Positions 55,170 through 63,406 of a stretch of 64,000 nucleotides of DNA are shown in pieces (position 1 is the first letter of the stretch; each line of letters opens with the position of its first letter). This DNA comes from Macrothele yani. Taxonomy: Eukaryota > Arthropoda > Arachnida > Araneae > Macrothelidae. Under the pieces are notes generated by a model, which saw nothing but the letters and a program-made list of their open reading frames with translations, made no database searches and had not been told where the DNA came from. The stretch is from assembly GCA_039090855.1 (NCBI GenBank), contig CM077022.1:73432971-73496970 (forward strand), read 5' to 3'. The position numbers were made by a program, and so were the translations under genes.

Positions 55170-55745
55170 CCTTGTTATTCTTTGTAGAAAATTCATGCTA
55201 TGCATCTTTCGCATGCCAAGGCATTTGTGAATGAGAAATAAAACGAGTGATTCGAGAGTATACATTTAATTACGTACACTACATTCGCGTTTCGCATGAT
55301 CACACCGAACCACAGTCCGATAGATACGAAGTGGAATTAAATCATAGTAACAAACAATAAGGTTTACTAATTCCTGACTTTGAGCGGTAGTTAGGTAGGT
55401 GGATTCATGAATTTCATTGTCGTAAAACCAATGAAAGAAGATATGCGAGTCATAAAAGTAAATACTAAACTGTGGCGGTGGCAATAGTAAGTATTTCGAT
55501 TGTTCAGTTTTTCAAAAACTATACTTACTATTATTGATACATATTATTCAGATTTGGATGAACGTAAGAAACGACCCTGACACCGATGAAATGTGATGCA
55601 GCTACGAAAGTCCGTGCGCGCATGCGCAACCTCAAATCTGACCTGAAGATGGAAAGAAAAGGTGCATCGTGAGGGGGGACTATTAACTGTTGTTCAAGGA
55701 TATCTACAGGTTACACTCAATCGTGTTATAAATCGTTTTAAGGGG
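55170..55745. repeat. Dispersed repeat copy C, partial
   Basis: Shares with copies A and B the GCATGCCAAGGCATTTGTGA, ATACGAAGTGGAATTAAATC and GATGAAATGTGATGCAGCTA blocks in the same order. It lacks the DR1 tandem array. Confidence 0.75.
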
Positions 55746-55972
55746 ACTCGGTACCCTCAAAACGTTTTTTTCGTTTAAGATGTTAACTTCGGTTTTTCAT
55801 ATGTTTTTATAAGTAGGGCGATACCATGAACTTATTTTGACAAAAAAAAAAAAGTATTGTGTTTACAATTTCTGAAATTTAATTTTTTTTAATTGAAGTT
55901 ATTTAAAAAACCTTTCTCCTTCTTTATTTTTAATCATTTTGCAGCGATTTTTTTTTATTTCTTACGAATATA

Positions 55973-57074
55973 CAGTGGGCACAGGAAAGTCCCTTTAGCC
56001 TGGAATAACTTGCGACCGGATAGAGGTACAGTTATGCAAGTGAGATAACGGTATAGTAAAGTGACTACGCCCGATCAAATACAACGAATAGGAGCGCCCC
56101 TAGTGGCGAAATGCGGAAGTTAGCCATTGCAAATCGAAAACGAAAATATATAGAGCAACATTTCCAAATACAAAGTTGTAGAGCATCAATTAATTAGTAC
56201 AAAACGACATTTCTTTCACACGGTTAAGATAAATTGTAGCCTGAATACCTTAAAATGTTCGAAATTGATGTGAGACCTTTTGTGTGAACGTTTGAAAGGA
56301 ACAGGCATAGGTATGAGCAAATACACACAGTTTATTGCATAAATGCGTACTTATGTCAATACAGTTTGATGACGTCAGACAAAACAAAAACAATAAAGGC
56401 AAACTGGCGCACAGTGATAAAAAGTTAATGTCGAGTATGTTCGAAGAGTTCGCCATTGCCCACGACACACATTTGTATTCGTGAAAGTAAATCTGCGTGC
56501 ACATTCCTCAGCATGGAAGGTGTCACACTATTGCAAGCATCTGTAACAGGACGACGTAGATCCAGCAGACTTGTAGGCGCTGTTACATACATCTGATTTT
56601 TTACGTAACCCCAGAAATCCAAGCTCGCCATTCTCACACAGCGTACGTTGACCTAAACTTCTGATCAGGGTACATTCTGCTACTGGTTTTTATATCGTAG
56701 GTACGGTACAACGTCACAATCTGCATTTGCATACGACTGCATTTGCGAAATGTGAATATGCAGATTCGAATCGTCGCGCATCGATTTCGGACATTGTAGG
56801 GTATTCAGGCGACAATTTATCTTATCCGTGTGAAACAAATGTCGTTTTGTACTAATTAATTCATGCTCTACAACTTTGTAATTGGAAATGTTGCTCTATC
56901 TCTTTTCGTTTTCGATTTGCAATGGCTAACTTCCGCATTTCGCCACTTGGGGCGCTCCTATTGGTTGTATTCGATCGGGCGTAGTAGCTTTACTATTCCG
57001 TTATCTCACTTGTATAACTGTACCTCTCTACGTTCTCAAGTTATTGCAGGCTAAAGGGACTTTCCTGCACCCTG
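55973..57074 (-). mobile_element. Fold-back element with about 290-bp arms and a transposase tail
   Basis: Outer ends CAGTGGGCACAGGAAAGTCC and (reverse complement) CAGGGTGCAGGAAAGTCCC, with TA at 55971-55972 and 57075-57076. The arms pair through GAAATGCGGAAGTTAGCCAT and TTAATTAGTACAAAACGACA for about 290 bp each. The centre (56290-56790) holds the end of a transposase gene, so this is a deletion derivative of a Tc1/mariner-superfamily element. Confidence 0.88.
56425..56637 (-). pseudogene. C-terminal remnant of a transposase
   Basis: Residues MASLDFWGYVKNQMYVTAPT, SLLDLRRPVTDACNSVTPSM and GNGELFEHTRH match the pattern (SxDFxLWGYLK, LPDLRRRI, CxxxGGHFEH) at the end of arthropod transposases of the Tc1/mariner superfamily. 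Only the tail is present; the catalytic Asp residues are gone. Confidence 0.65.
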
Positions 57075-57076
57075 TA

Positions 57077-57680
57077 CATTCTATAACTTTAGGGATTTGA
57101 TTTTAAATAAACAAAATAGTTTAGCAGAAAAAAAATAAAAACCACATATATATGTACAAATTCCGAAAAAAACATAAGTATATTTTACTTTTAAATTTTT
57201 AAATTTTTTTGTTTTTATTTTATTGCGAATTCCATCCCTAAATCTACATGTATTAAATGGGTGCAAGGGAAACTACCAAAAAATTATTTTCAAGTAGTTT
57301 GATAAATCTATGTTCAAGTTTTAGTACTTTTAATGGAGTGAATTGTCGGGAAAATGCGAATAGAGATAAATGAACTTAAAGATTTCATTCTTGAAAAAAT
57401 GTTGTATGACCACAATCAGTTTCCTTTTTGATTTTTTTGTGCATTCATAATACACATACCTACAAGTGTAGAACTACTGGAGTGAGTCTTGATCACATTA
57501 ACCACCTCAATCTCAGTTTTTAGTCTACTAATTCAGCATCACATCAGCTTGCGGTGACGACCAAAATCTGAAGAATTGAAAATAATGTTTAAAATAATTG
57601 ATTGTGAAAAAAATGTTGTCAAAAATATTTTGCTTAATGCTTTTTTTGCACAATAAGAAACATTATGAAGAAGCACGCTA
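57077..57680. other. No gene recognised
   Basis: Very AT-rich with T and A runs. Confidence 0.45.
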
Positions 57681-57684
57681 ATGC

Positions 57685-57950
57685 ATGAAGACATACAAAG
57701 AACTGTGACATCAGCTCTTCACTTCATACCAAAAGATGACCTCTGCAACATCTTCCTTTCGTTGACTGATCGTGCCACTTTTTGTATTAACACAGGAGGA
57801 ATGTACTTCGAATAAATATGAAGACATACAAAGAACTGTGACATCAGCTCTTCACTCCATACCAAAAGATGACCTCTGCAAGTCCTTCCTTTCGTTGACT
57901 GATCGTGCCACTTTTTGTATTAACGCAGCAGGAATGTACTTCGAATAAAA
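57685..57950 (+). pseudogene. Transposase C-terminal tail, tandemly duplicated (133-bp units)
   Basis: 57685-57817 and 57818-57950 are near-identical. Each ends ...DRATFCINTGGMYFE stop (copy 1), like the CI...GxYFE ends of mariner-type transposases, preceded by TSALHFIPKDDLC. No upstream catalytic region was found. The duplication includes the stop codon, so it cannot extend a protein. Confidence 0.55.
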
Positions 57951-59064
57951 TATATTCACGTAAGTTTTCCTGCTTTTCCATTTTTTTTAAATTCAGCCTC
58001 ATTGCGTAATTGCCGCACTGGGCATTAAGATCCTCATTTAGGCTCAACGGAATTTTCCAAACAACGATGTTTGACAGTTTTAATTATTTACTAGAATGAT
58101 TCCTACTGTAAGAAATGTGACATTTTTTAATACAAGTCGTTAAAAAATCGTTCTTTATTTTTATTTATTCATTTTTTTGTTTGGTAAGAAATGCAAAATT
58201 GTTTCCGAATATTTTCGAAATGGTTTTCAATAGCTCAGAGAGACATGTTACGTGCTACTGCCAAATTCGTACTAGAAAATATCCTGACTGATTTCGCCTT
58301 TTGTGTCATGGAATAAAAGCCGGAGAAAATCTACGATGTAAGTCATTCTGCGATGTGAATCAGTGTTGAGACATGACTTTTAAACTTGCATTTTTGCCTG
58401 TATTTGAATCACGTCTTCATAGCGGGAAACACCGCTTCATTAACTGCAGTGATTGACTGTGAAGTCATACCGTTTTTCATCCGTTCCCCAATCATCGATT
58501 GATTTGAGAGTCAGCATTCCCCTTCTAACAGCCCCCACCCTAGCTTGTCTGACTGCATCAGCAGAAAAATACTTTCAGTACTTTCCAAGTAAAAGATTAC
58601 ATCAAAAATGAATGAGCAGGGAAAGGTGAATTACAAACGGAGAGAGACGGTCGTTATCGTTATATCTCAGCTAATGAACTCAAGACCGTGCTCTTCGCAT
58701 TTTCAGAAAAATTCCAATGATCTTCATGATTTGAGGGAGCGTCACTCGAGTCCAAGGACTAAATTATTTGAAGGTCCATTTTCCGAGTAGTCAGCCGGAG
58801 GATTAGTGGCAACGGTGATAACCTCCATCAACGTTGAAGTTTACTCTGAACTTCGAAGCAACATATTTATGGGTGTGATCCTTGCTCATTTGCACACTAA
58901 AACAGAAGTTTCAAAGCAATTTCAAAAAACAAAATCAAAACTTGGTGACCAAAAGCGGAATATTTAAGAAACAGCAAAGAAAGCCCATTTTTGTCGGTTG
59001 AAATAGTTTTGCAATTTAAAAGGTGGTGATACACAAATAATAAAAGATCAGATATGTTGCTGAT
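57951..59064. other. No gene recognised
   Basis: No supported gene or repeat. Confidence 0.4.
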
Positions 59065-59066
59065 GG

Positions 59067-59248
59067 ACGTCCCAGTGGCGCTGGCTGACCGGGTTCGAAT
59101 ACCGGTCAGGCATGGATGTTGTGATTGTCTTGCGGCATTGCTTCTCTCCCTTTTCTGGAATTAGCGGCCCTAAATTTGGAACAGGCGACTGCTTGTAGCC
59201 CCTTGAGTAGCTCATGGTGGCATGGTGGTCGTTGAACCTCCAACCATA
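59067..59248 (+). mobile_element. SINE1 copy g, with deletion in the tRNA-like head
   Basis: The head lacks the segment between the A box (GTCCCAGTGGCGC) and the B box (CGGGTTCGAATACCGG). Body and 3' end are present, with GGTGGCATGGTGGTCGTTGA showing a local duplication. Confidence 0.82.
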
Positions 59249-59454
59249 TATATATATTTACCAGTAGACCATATTGCTGTCTTAAGCACGAAGAACAAGA
59301 CATAACCCATTTCAACACGAAATAAACCAGGTCAAATCATCGCAAGCTGTGAAAACATTGTTTACTTACGAGAATTAAAACTTGTTTAAAAGGCTAAAAC
59401 AATGTGCGAGGTCTGTCTTTACAGACCCATCCTAAGGCACAACAAGAAAACTCT

Positions 59455-59872
59455 TTTACTATTTCCCATTTTCTTGTAGGACTTCCGTCCACAGTGAGTA
59501 GAGTTTAGGTCCCAGCCACCTACAGCGAGATCGCCTTTTGGGCAGGACACAGAAACGGAAGGAATGAGAGTAAGTCTAGCGACTTTGACAGAACAGTTTG
59601 TAGTGAGGTTAGAGTACAGTAGATGGCGCCACCGTACAAGTACGATATTGCACATAGAGAGGCGGGAGAATTTCAGGGGGGCATAGGAAAGGATACCCAT
59701 TTAACCAGTGGGTCCAGCCTGGGGGCCGTCACTTAACGTGCTGGTCCGATGCACGGCGGATATTCAGCGATTGTTAGCAAATCACACCATCTCTGAAAGA
59801 TCAGCCCAGGCTCGAACCTGAGGACCTTGCATCGATAGTCGGAAATGCTAACCACCAAGCCATCCGCGGCTC
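59455..59872 (-). mobile_element. SINE2-related insertion (418 bp) in the pLTR
   Basis: 13-bp target duplication ACAAGAAAACTCT at 59442-59454 and 59873-59885. The tRNA-like head is at the right on the minus strand (A box TGGCTTGGTGGTTAGCA, B box GGTTCGAGCC). GTCCGATGCACGGCGGATAT is shared with SINE2 copies a and b, but the 3' 230 bp are different, so it may be a chimeric or longer subfamily. Confidence 0.85.
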
Positions 59873-60040
59873 ACAAGAAAACTCTCATGGGGACGCTGAA
59901 CTTATATACGCACCTCTGTGCATCAGCAAGATACAACGCATGCGCTGTACTACAAGGTCGGGTATGCTTTACACAGAAAGTAACAAATGAAAATATGTAC
60001 AAATGCATGAAAAGAAATACAAATGGCAGTAAGTAAGTAA

Positions 60041-60940
60041 TCAAAACATATTTACAGTGGAAGTGGGATCTTCCAACAGGAACCTCCAGGGAGCAGGTAT
60101 GATTTGCGGGGTTTCTTCATTAAAACATTGTTCGGCAAAATCATAAACATATAAACTCTCCAAAAAGAGCACTGCGGTTTTAGTTCTGGCCGAGCACAGT
60201 AATTCAGCATCATTCCATAGTGGGAAATAATCGCCTTTTTTGACTGTTCTGGGTAAAGCCGTTGCGGATGAATGGGTGCGAACATTGTATTTATGTTCGG
60301 AGATTCTCACCCCGAGTGACAGACAAGTTGATCCGATGTAGGCTGTCATAGGGAGAGAGTCATCAACAGATTGTAGTGGCACGGAATATACACCATATTT
60401 TTCCATGATTGAGACATGGTCACGACCAGACTTGAATAAGTTGAAAAGGCGTTCAGAAGAAATGCCGAAACTGTAGTTGAACTTACGACACGTCCTATAG
60501 AGTGTGGATACGATGGTGGGGTGGTAAGGAATAGAGCCAACAAACCTGATGACAGGCAATTCACGTTGGGTTCTGAGTGTGGTGGAGCTATGGCGCTGAA
60601 ACTTGCGAAGAGTGTTAATGAAATATCGGTGGGGATATCCGGACGACTCGGCCATGGTGGAAATGTGCTGAAGTTCTAGTGAGAGACCAGAGTTTGATGA
60701 GGAGTGTGTGTAGGCTCGGCGAATCAGAGAATGAAGTGAACCGGATTTATAACTGTTAGGAGTAAACGAGTTAGGCCTATATGGGATCATCACTGGAACA
60801 AAGGTTGGCTTGCGATAAACTGAGGTACGAATGCGTCCCCCTGGGATGCGTTTCAACAATATATCCAGGTAAGGCAAGTAATCAGAAGATTCAATTTCTA
60901 AAGTGAAGGTACTCGAAGTAAGAACGGAGCAAAGAGATTC
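60041..60940 (-). CDS. Penelope-like element 2: thumb and GIY-YIG endonuclease, C-terminal piece
   Basis: Open for 278 codons from 60877 and extending upstream in sense (FTLEIESSDYLPYLDILLKR) to about 60940, where truncation occurs. Thumb/connector: SVYRKPTFVPVMIPYRPNSF, LHSLIRRAYTHSSS, SGYPHRYFINTL, IPYHPTIVSTLYRTCRKFN. GIY-YIG nuclease (about residues 165-278): GVYSVPL, AYIGST, VRISEHKYNV with the catalytic Arg, and FLESLYVYD with the catalytic Glu. The catalytic RT motifs are not present in the copy. It has no stops or frameshifts, so the insertion is recent; it could encode a stand-alone nuclease-like peptide, but expression is unproven. Confidence 0.88.
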   Translation of the reverse strand, partial: ESLCSVLTSSTFTLEIESSDYLPYLDILLKRIPGGRIRTSVYRKPTFVPVMIPYRPNSFTPNSYKSGSLHSLIRRAYTHSSSNSGLSLELQHISTMAESSGYPHRYFINTLRKFQRHSSTTLRTQRELPVIRFVGSIPYHPTIVSTLYRTCRKFNYSFGISSERLFNLFKSGRDHVSIMEKYGVYSVPLQSVDDSLPMTAYIGSTCLSLGVRISEHKYNVRTHSSATALPRTVKKGDYFPLWNDAELLCSARTKTAVLFLESLYVYDFAEQCFNEETPQIIPAPWRFLLEDPTSTVNMF

Positions 60941-61047
60941 TGTAAAGGCACGTAAATCAAATACTCCCTTCCTGATTTACGTGCCTTTACAGAATCTGAT
61001 GCACAGAGGTGCGTATATAAGCCAGCGTCCCCGTGAGAGTTTTCTTG

Positions 61048-61097
61048 TTGTGCCTGAGGATGGCTCTGTAAAGACAGACCCGAAAGATCTCGCACAT
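61048..61097 (+). ncRNA. Hammerhead ribozyme, type I, in the inverted pLTR
   Basis: All elements in order: stem I 5' TTGTGC (61048-61053); core CTGAGGA (61054-61060); stem II GGCTCTGT-AAAG-ACAGACC; GAAA (61082-61085); two-base-pair stem III AG-AT-CT formed by 61085-61090; cleavage position C at 61091; stem I 3' GCACA (61092-61096). This meets the CUGANGA/GAAA/UH requirements. Penelope-like elements are known hosts of such minimal hammerheads. It lies on the strand opposite to the coding sequence because this pLTR is inverted. Confidence 0.82.
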
Positions 61098-61302
61098 TGT
61101 TTTAATCATTTTAACCTTTTAAACAAGTTTTAATTCTCGTAAGTAAAAAATGTTTTCACAGCTTGCGATGATTTGACCTGGTTTATTTCGTGTTGAAATG
61201 GGTTATGTCTTGTTCTTCGTGCTTAAGACAGCAATATGGTCTACTGGTAAATCTTAATTAGCACGACAAAAACTTCCACTCATCGTCATATATATATATT
61301 AT

Positions 61303-61535
61303 ATCATCATCATCATCATCATCATCAACCATTTTCATTCCACTGCTGGACGAAGGTCTCCCCAAGTTTCTTCCACAACGGCCTGTCTTGCGCCAGTCTC
61401 CTCCAGGTTACTCCCGCATACTTTCGAATTTCATCCACCCATCTCCCATGTGGTCTTCTTCTGGGTCTTTTCCTGTCCCTTGGAATCCAGCCTAAAATTT
61501 CGGCTGTCCTTCGATGGACTGTCCTTCTGGCAATA
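61303..61535 (-). mobile_element. RTE fragment, 3' end, about 230 bp
   Basis: (ATC)n tail at 61303-61327, then a frame ending WNENG that reads back through LGETFVQQ, RPLWKK, GVTWRRLAQD and IPRDRKRPRRRPHGRWVDEI to HRRTAEIL. About 95 percent like the full RTE at 23657-26850 over this part. 5'-truncated at about 61535 and followed by (AT)n. Confidence 0.93.
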
Positions 61536-61614
61536 TATATATATATATATATGTTGTGACGTACCTGCCAGCAGGACGCACACGACATAAAGGCAGATAG
61601 GAATCAGAATAATC

Positions 61615-61686
61615 GTCTGCGTAGCTCAGTTGGTAGAGCGACTTGTTCCGGAATAAGCGGCCTCGGGTTCGAATCCCGGCGTAGAC
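61615..61686 (+). promoter_or_regulatory. tRNA-like Pol III promoter in the left LTR
   Basis: 72 nt: acceptor GTCTGCG/CGTAGAC (one G-U pair), D stem GCTC/GAGC with A box TAGCTCAGTTGG, and T arm with B box GGGTTCGAATCCCGG. The anticodon arm is abnormal: the only good pairing is CTTGT/ATAAG around a six-base loop TCCGGA. It is probably a promoter module rather than a decoding tRNA. The acceptor is followed by CA and then AAAA. Confidence 0.82.
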
Positions 61687-61718
61687 CAAAAATGACGGAG
61701 AAATTTACTTCGTTATAA

Positions 61719-61730
61719 TGGCGCCCGAAC
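61719..61730 (+). other. Primer-binding site (tRNA-Lys type)
   Basis: TGGCGCCCGAAC starts at the base after the LTR. It matches the PBS used with tRNA-Lys(UUU) in many retroelements at all 12 positions. Confidence 0.85.
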
Positions 61731-61966
61731 TATCCGGATGACCCAGCCGTTCAAAATCTCGCATTGGTGTGATATTATTTCCACACCGCGAGACAGGAAA
61801 AATCAGAGAATCCCTTCTCCAGCGCTTCGAAAAATAAAAATGTGTGATGTTGCATTCCACACAGCAGATTGACTGGGAGTTCTCAAGTGCACGTTCTATA
61901 GTGGATGGCTGCCTGCAACGATTCATGGTCACGGCTGACCCGTGGGCCATGCCCCCGGCCCTCTTT

Positions 61967-61976
61967 GGGGGGGAGA
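61967..61976 (+). other. Polypurine tract
   Basis: GGGGGGGAGA immediately before the right LTR, the expected place for plus-strand priming. Confidence 0.8.
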
Positions 61977-62036
61977 TGTGACGTACCTTCCAGCAGGACG
62001 CACACGACATAAAGGCAGATAGGAATCAGAATAATT

Positions 62037-62108
62037 GTCTGCGTAGCTCAGTTGGTAGAGCGACTTGTTCCGGAATAAGCGGCCTCGGGTTCGAATCCCG
62101 GCGTAGAC
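62037..62108 (+). promoter_or_regulatory. tRNA-like Pol III promoter in the right LTR
   Basis: Identical in layout and nearly in sequence to 61615-61686. Again 72 nt, with intact A and B boxes and the same unusual TTCCGGAA anticodon region. Confidence 0.82.
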
Positions 62109-62156
62109 CAAAAATGACGGAGAAATTTACTTCGTCATAATGTGTGTGTGTGTATA

Positions 62157-63390
62157 CACTATGTTGACAAAAGTCACCGGACACCTAGAAGAGAAACACA
62201 ACATAGCATTTATTGACATACATTATCCACCTTTGGCCTTAATGCAGCAAGCACTGACCCTTCGAGACATGCTTTCGACAAGGTTTTGGAACACAGCGAT
62301 AGGTATGCGCTTCCATTCAGTACATAATGCTGCCGCTAACTGTTGCTTAGTAGTAGGCCTTAATTCCAAACTTCTTATGCGGCTCTCTAATTCATACCAT
62401 AGGTGCTCTATGGTATTAAGATCAGGGCTTTGTGCTGGCCAGTCCACACACGATACGGAATTATCGTCAAACCATGCGTAACAGTCCTTGCTTTATGGAT
62501 CGGTGCATTATCCTGCTGGTACCAACAAGGCTCGGTTCCATAGTATTGCTACAGAGTTGGTAGGGCATAATTGTCCAGAATATCGAGGTAGACGTGCTGG
62601 TTAACAGGTTTGTCCACGATAACCAATGGGCCGGAACCATACCACGAAAAACCACTCCCACACGAGTACACTGATAGCTCCAAACGTGACCGTAAGAACA
62701 GTACACTGCGGTAAATAATATTTTCCCGGCTGCCGCCATACCCACACACAGGCATCAGACGGATGGATCGTGTATCTGAATTCATCAGTCCATAGGACCC
62801 GTTTCCATTGATCTACGGTCCACGATAAATGTTCTTTACACCATGCTGAACGACGTGTAGCATTCCGAGTGGAGATGAATGGCTTATGAGCAGCCGCACG
62901 ATCACAGTAACCCATGGAATGAAGTTCTCTAAGAATGGTACGTGTTCATACCGACGTTCCAGCATTTTTACTCACCTGTATACGGAGGTCTTGTGCAGTA
63001 CTCCGTCGATTAGCTGTAACGACTCCCCTGAGACTTCGACGTCTTCTATCACTGACTTTCTTTGCTCTGAAAGTACGTTTTGCTTCTTCAGGCACGGCAT
63101 GTGTCTTCCACTTGTTCAGTACATCCAAAACAATTGACTTGGGTATGTTTAAACGCCTCTCGGTTTCTCTTATGGACAACCCACTAATATAATACCCAAC
63201 AATTTTTTCTTTCTCAATGTCAGTTTTCTCCCGCCACGACATTTTCACTCAACCTCACAGTGCGATATGGTCGCGGTCAGCTGCAGTCTTGCTTTTATTG
63301 CGTTTCCAGCTGTACCGCGCATCTTAACAACGCAGCGGATCCGTTCATTAGCTTTTGAAGGGGTGTCCGGTGATTTTTGTTAATATAGTG
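62157..63390 (-). mobile_element. Tc1 family A copy 2, 1234 bp
   Basis: Ends CACTATGTTGACAAAAGTCA and (reverse complement of right) CACTATATTAACAAAAATCA, then CCGGACACC; TA on both sides. It shows the empty site for the hAT MITE present in copy 1. It begins 16 bp after the TRIM-like element. Confidence 0.95.
62223..63242 (-). pseudogene. Tc1 transposase, family A, broken
   Basis: ATG at 63242 (MSWREKTDIEKEKIVGYYIS), HTH ERRLNIPKSIVLDVLNKWK. A TGA after AGTSV replaces the TGT seen in copy 1; the same frame then goes on through LHSMGYCDRAAAHKPFISTR and the first Asp in WTDEFRYTIH. It shifts after TVLTVTFGAIS. The tail is SPDLNTIEHLWYELESRIRS. The second Asp region lies in a further frame near 62510. 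Confidence 0.9.
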
Positions 63391-63406
63391 TATATACAGT
63401 ATATAC

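Larger units (their letters stand above)
59268..61255 (-). mobile_element. Penelope-like element 2, 5'-truncated, with inverted pLTRs
   Basis: 59268-59454 plus 59873-60000 (3' pLTR, interrupted by a SINE2) and about 60973-61255 are inverted copies of one sequence. Shared blocks include AACCCATTTCAACACGAAAT, GATGCACAGAGGTGCGTATA and GAGAGTTTTCTTGT. Coding sequence for the thumb and GIY-YIG parts lies between. Inverted terminal copies are known for Penelope-like elements. The junction at 60935-60997 is a perfect 25-bp hairpin. Confidence 0.88.
61555..62140 (+). mobile_element. TRIM-like LTR retrotransposon with a tRNA-like sequence in each LTR, 586 bp
   Basis: Left LTR 61555-61718 and right LTR 61977-62140, both exactly 164 bp with few differences, starting TGTGACGTACCT. 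A 12-base PBS TGGCGCCCGAAC directly follows the left LTR, complementary to the 3' end of tRNA-Lys of the kind used by many retroelements. A polypurine tract GGGGGGGAGA directly precedes the right LTR. The internal region is 258 bp with no coding sequence. Each LTR has a tRNA-like cloverleaf with A and B boxes 60 bases in. It must be mobilised in trans. The target duplication is unclear because the flanks are (AT)n and (TG)n. Confidence 0.9.

Noticed and set aside
59405..59450. Second intact hammerhead in the 3' pLTR of Penelope-like element 2
   Set aside because: Core reads CTTAGGA and the GAAA segment is deleted, so it cannot fold into an active ribozyme.
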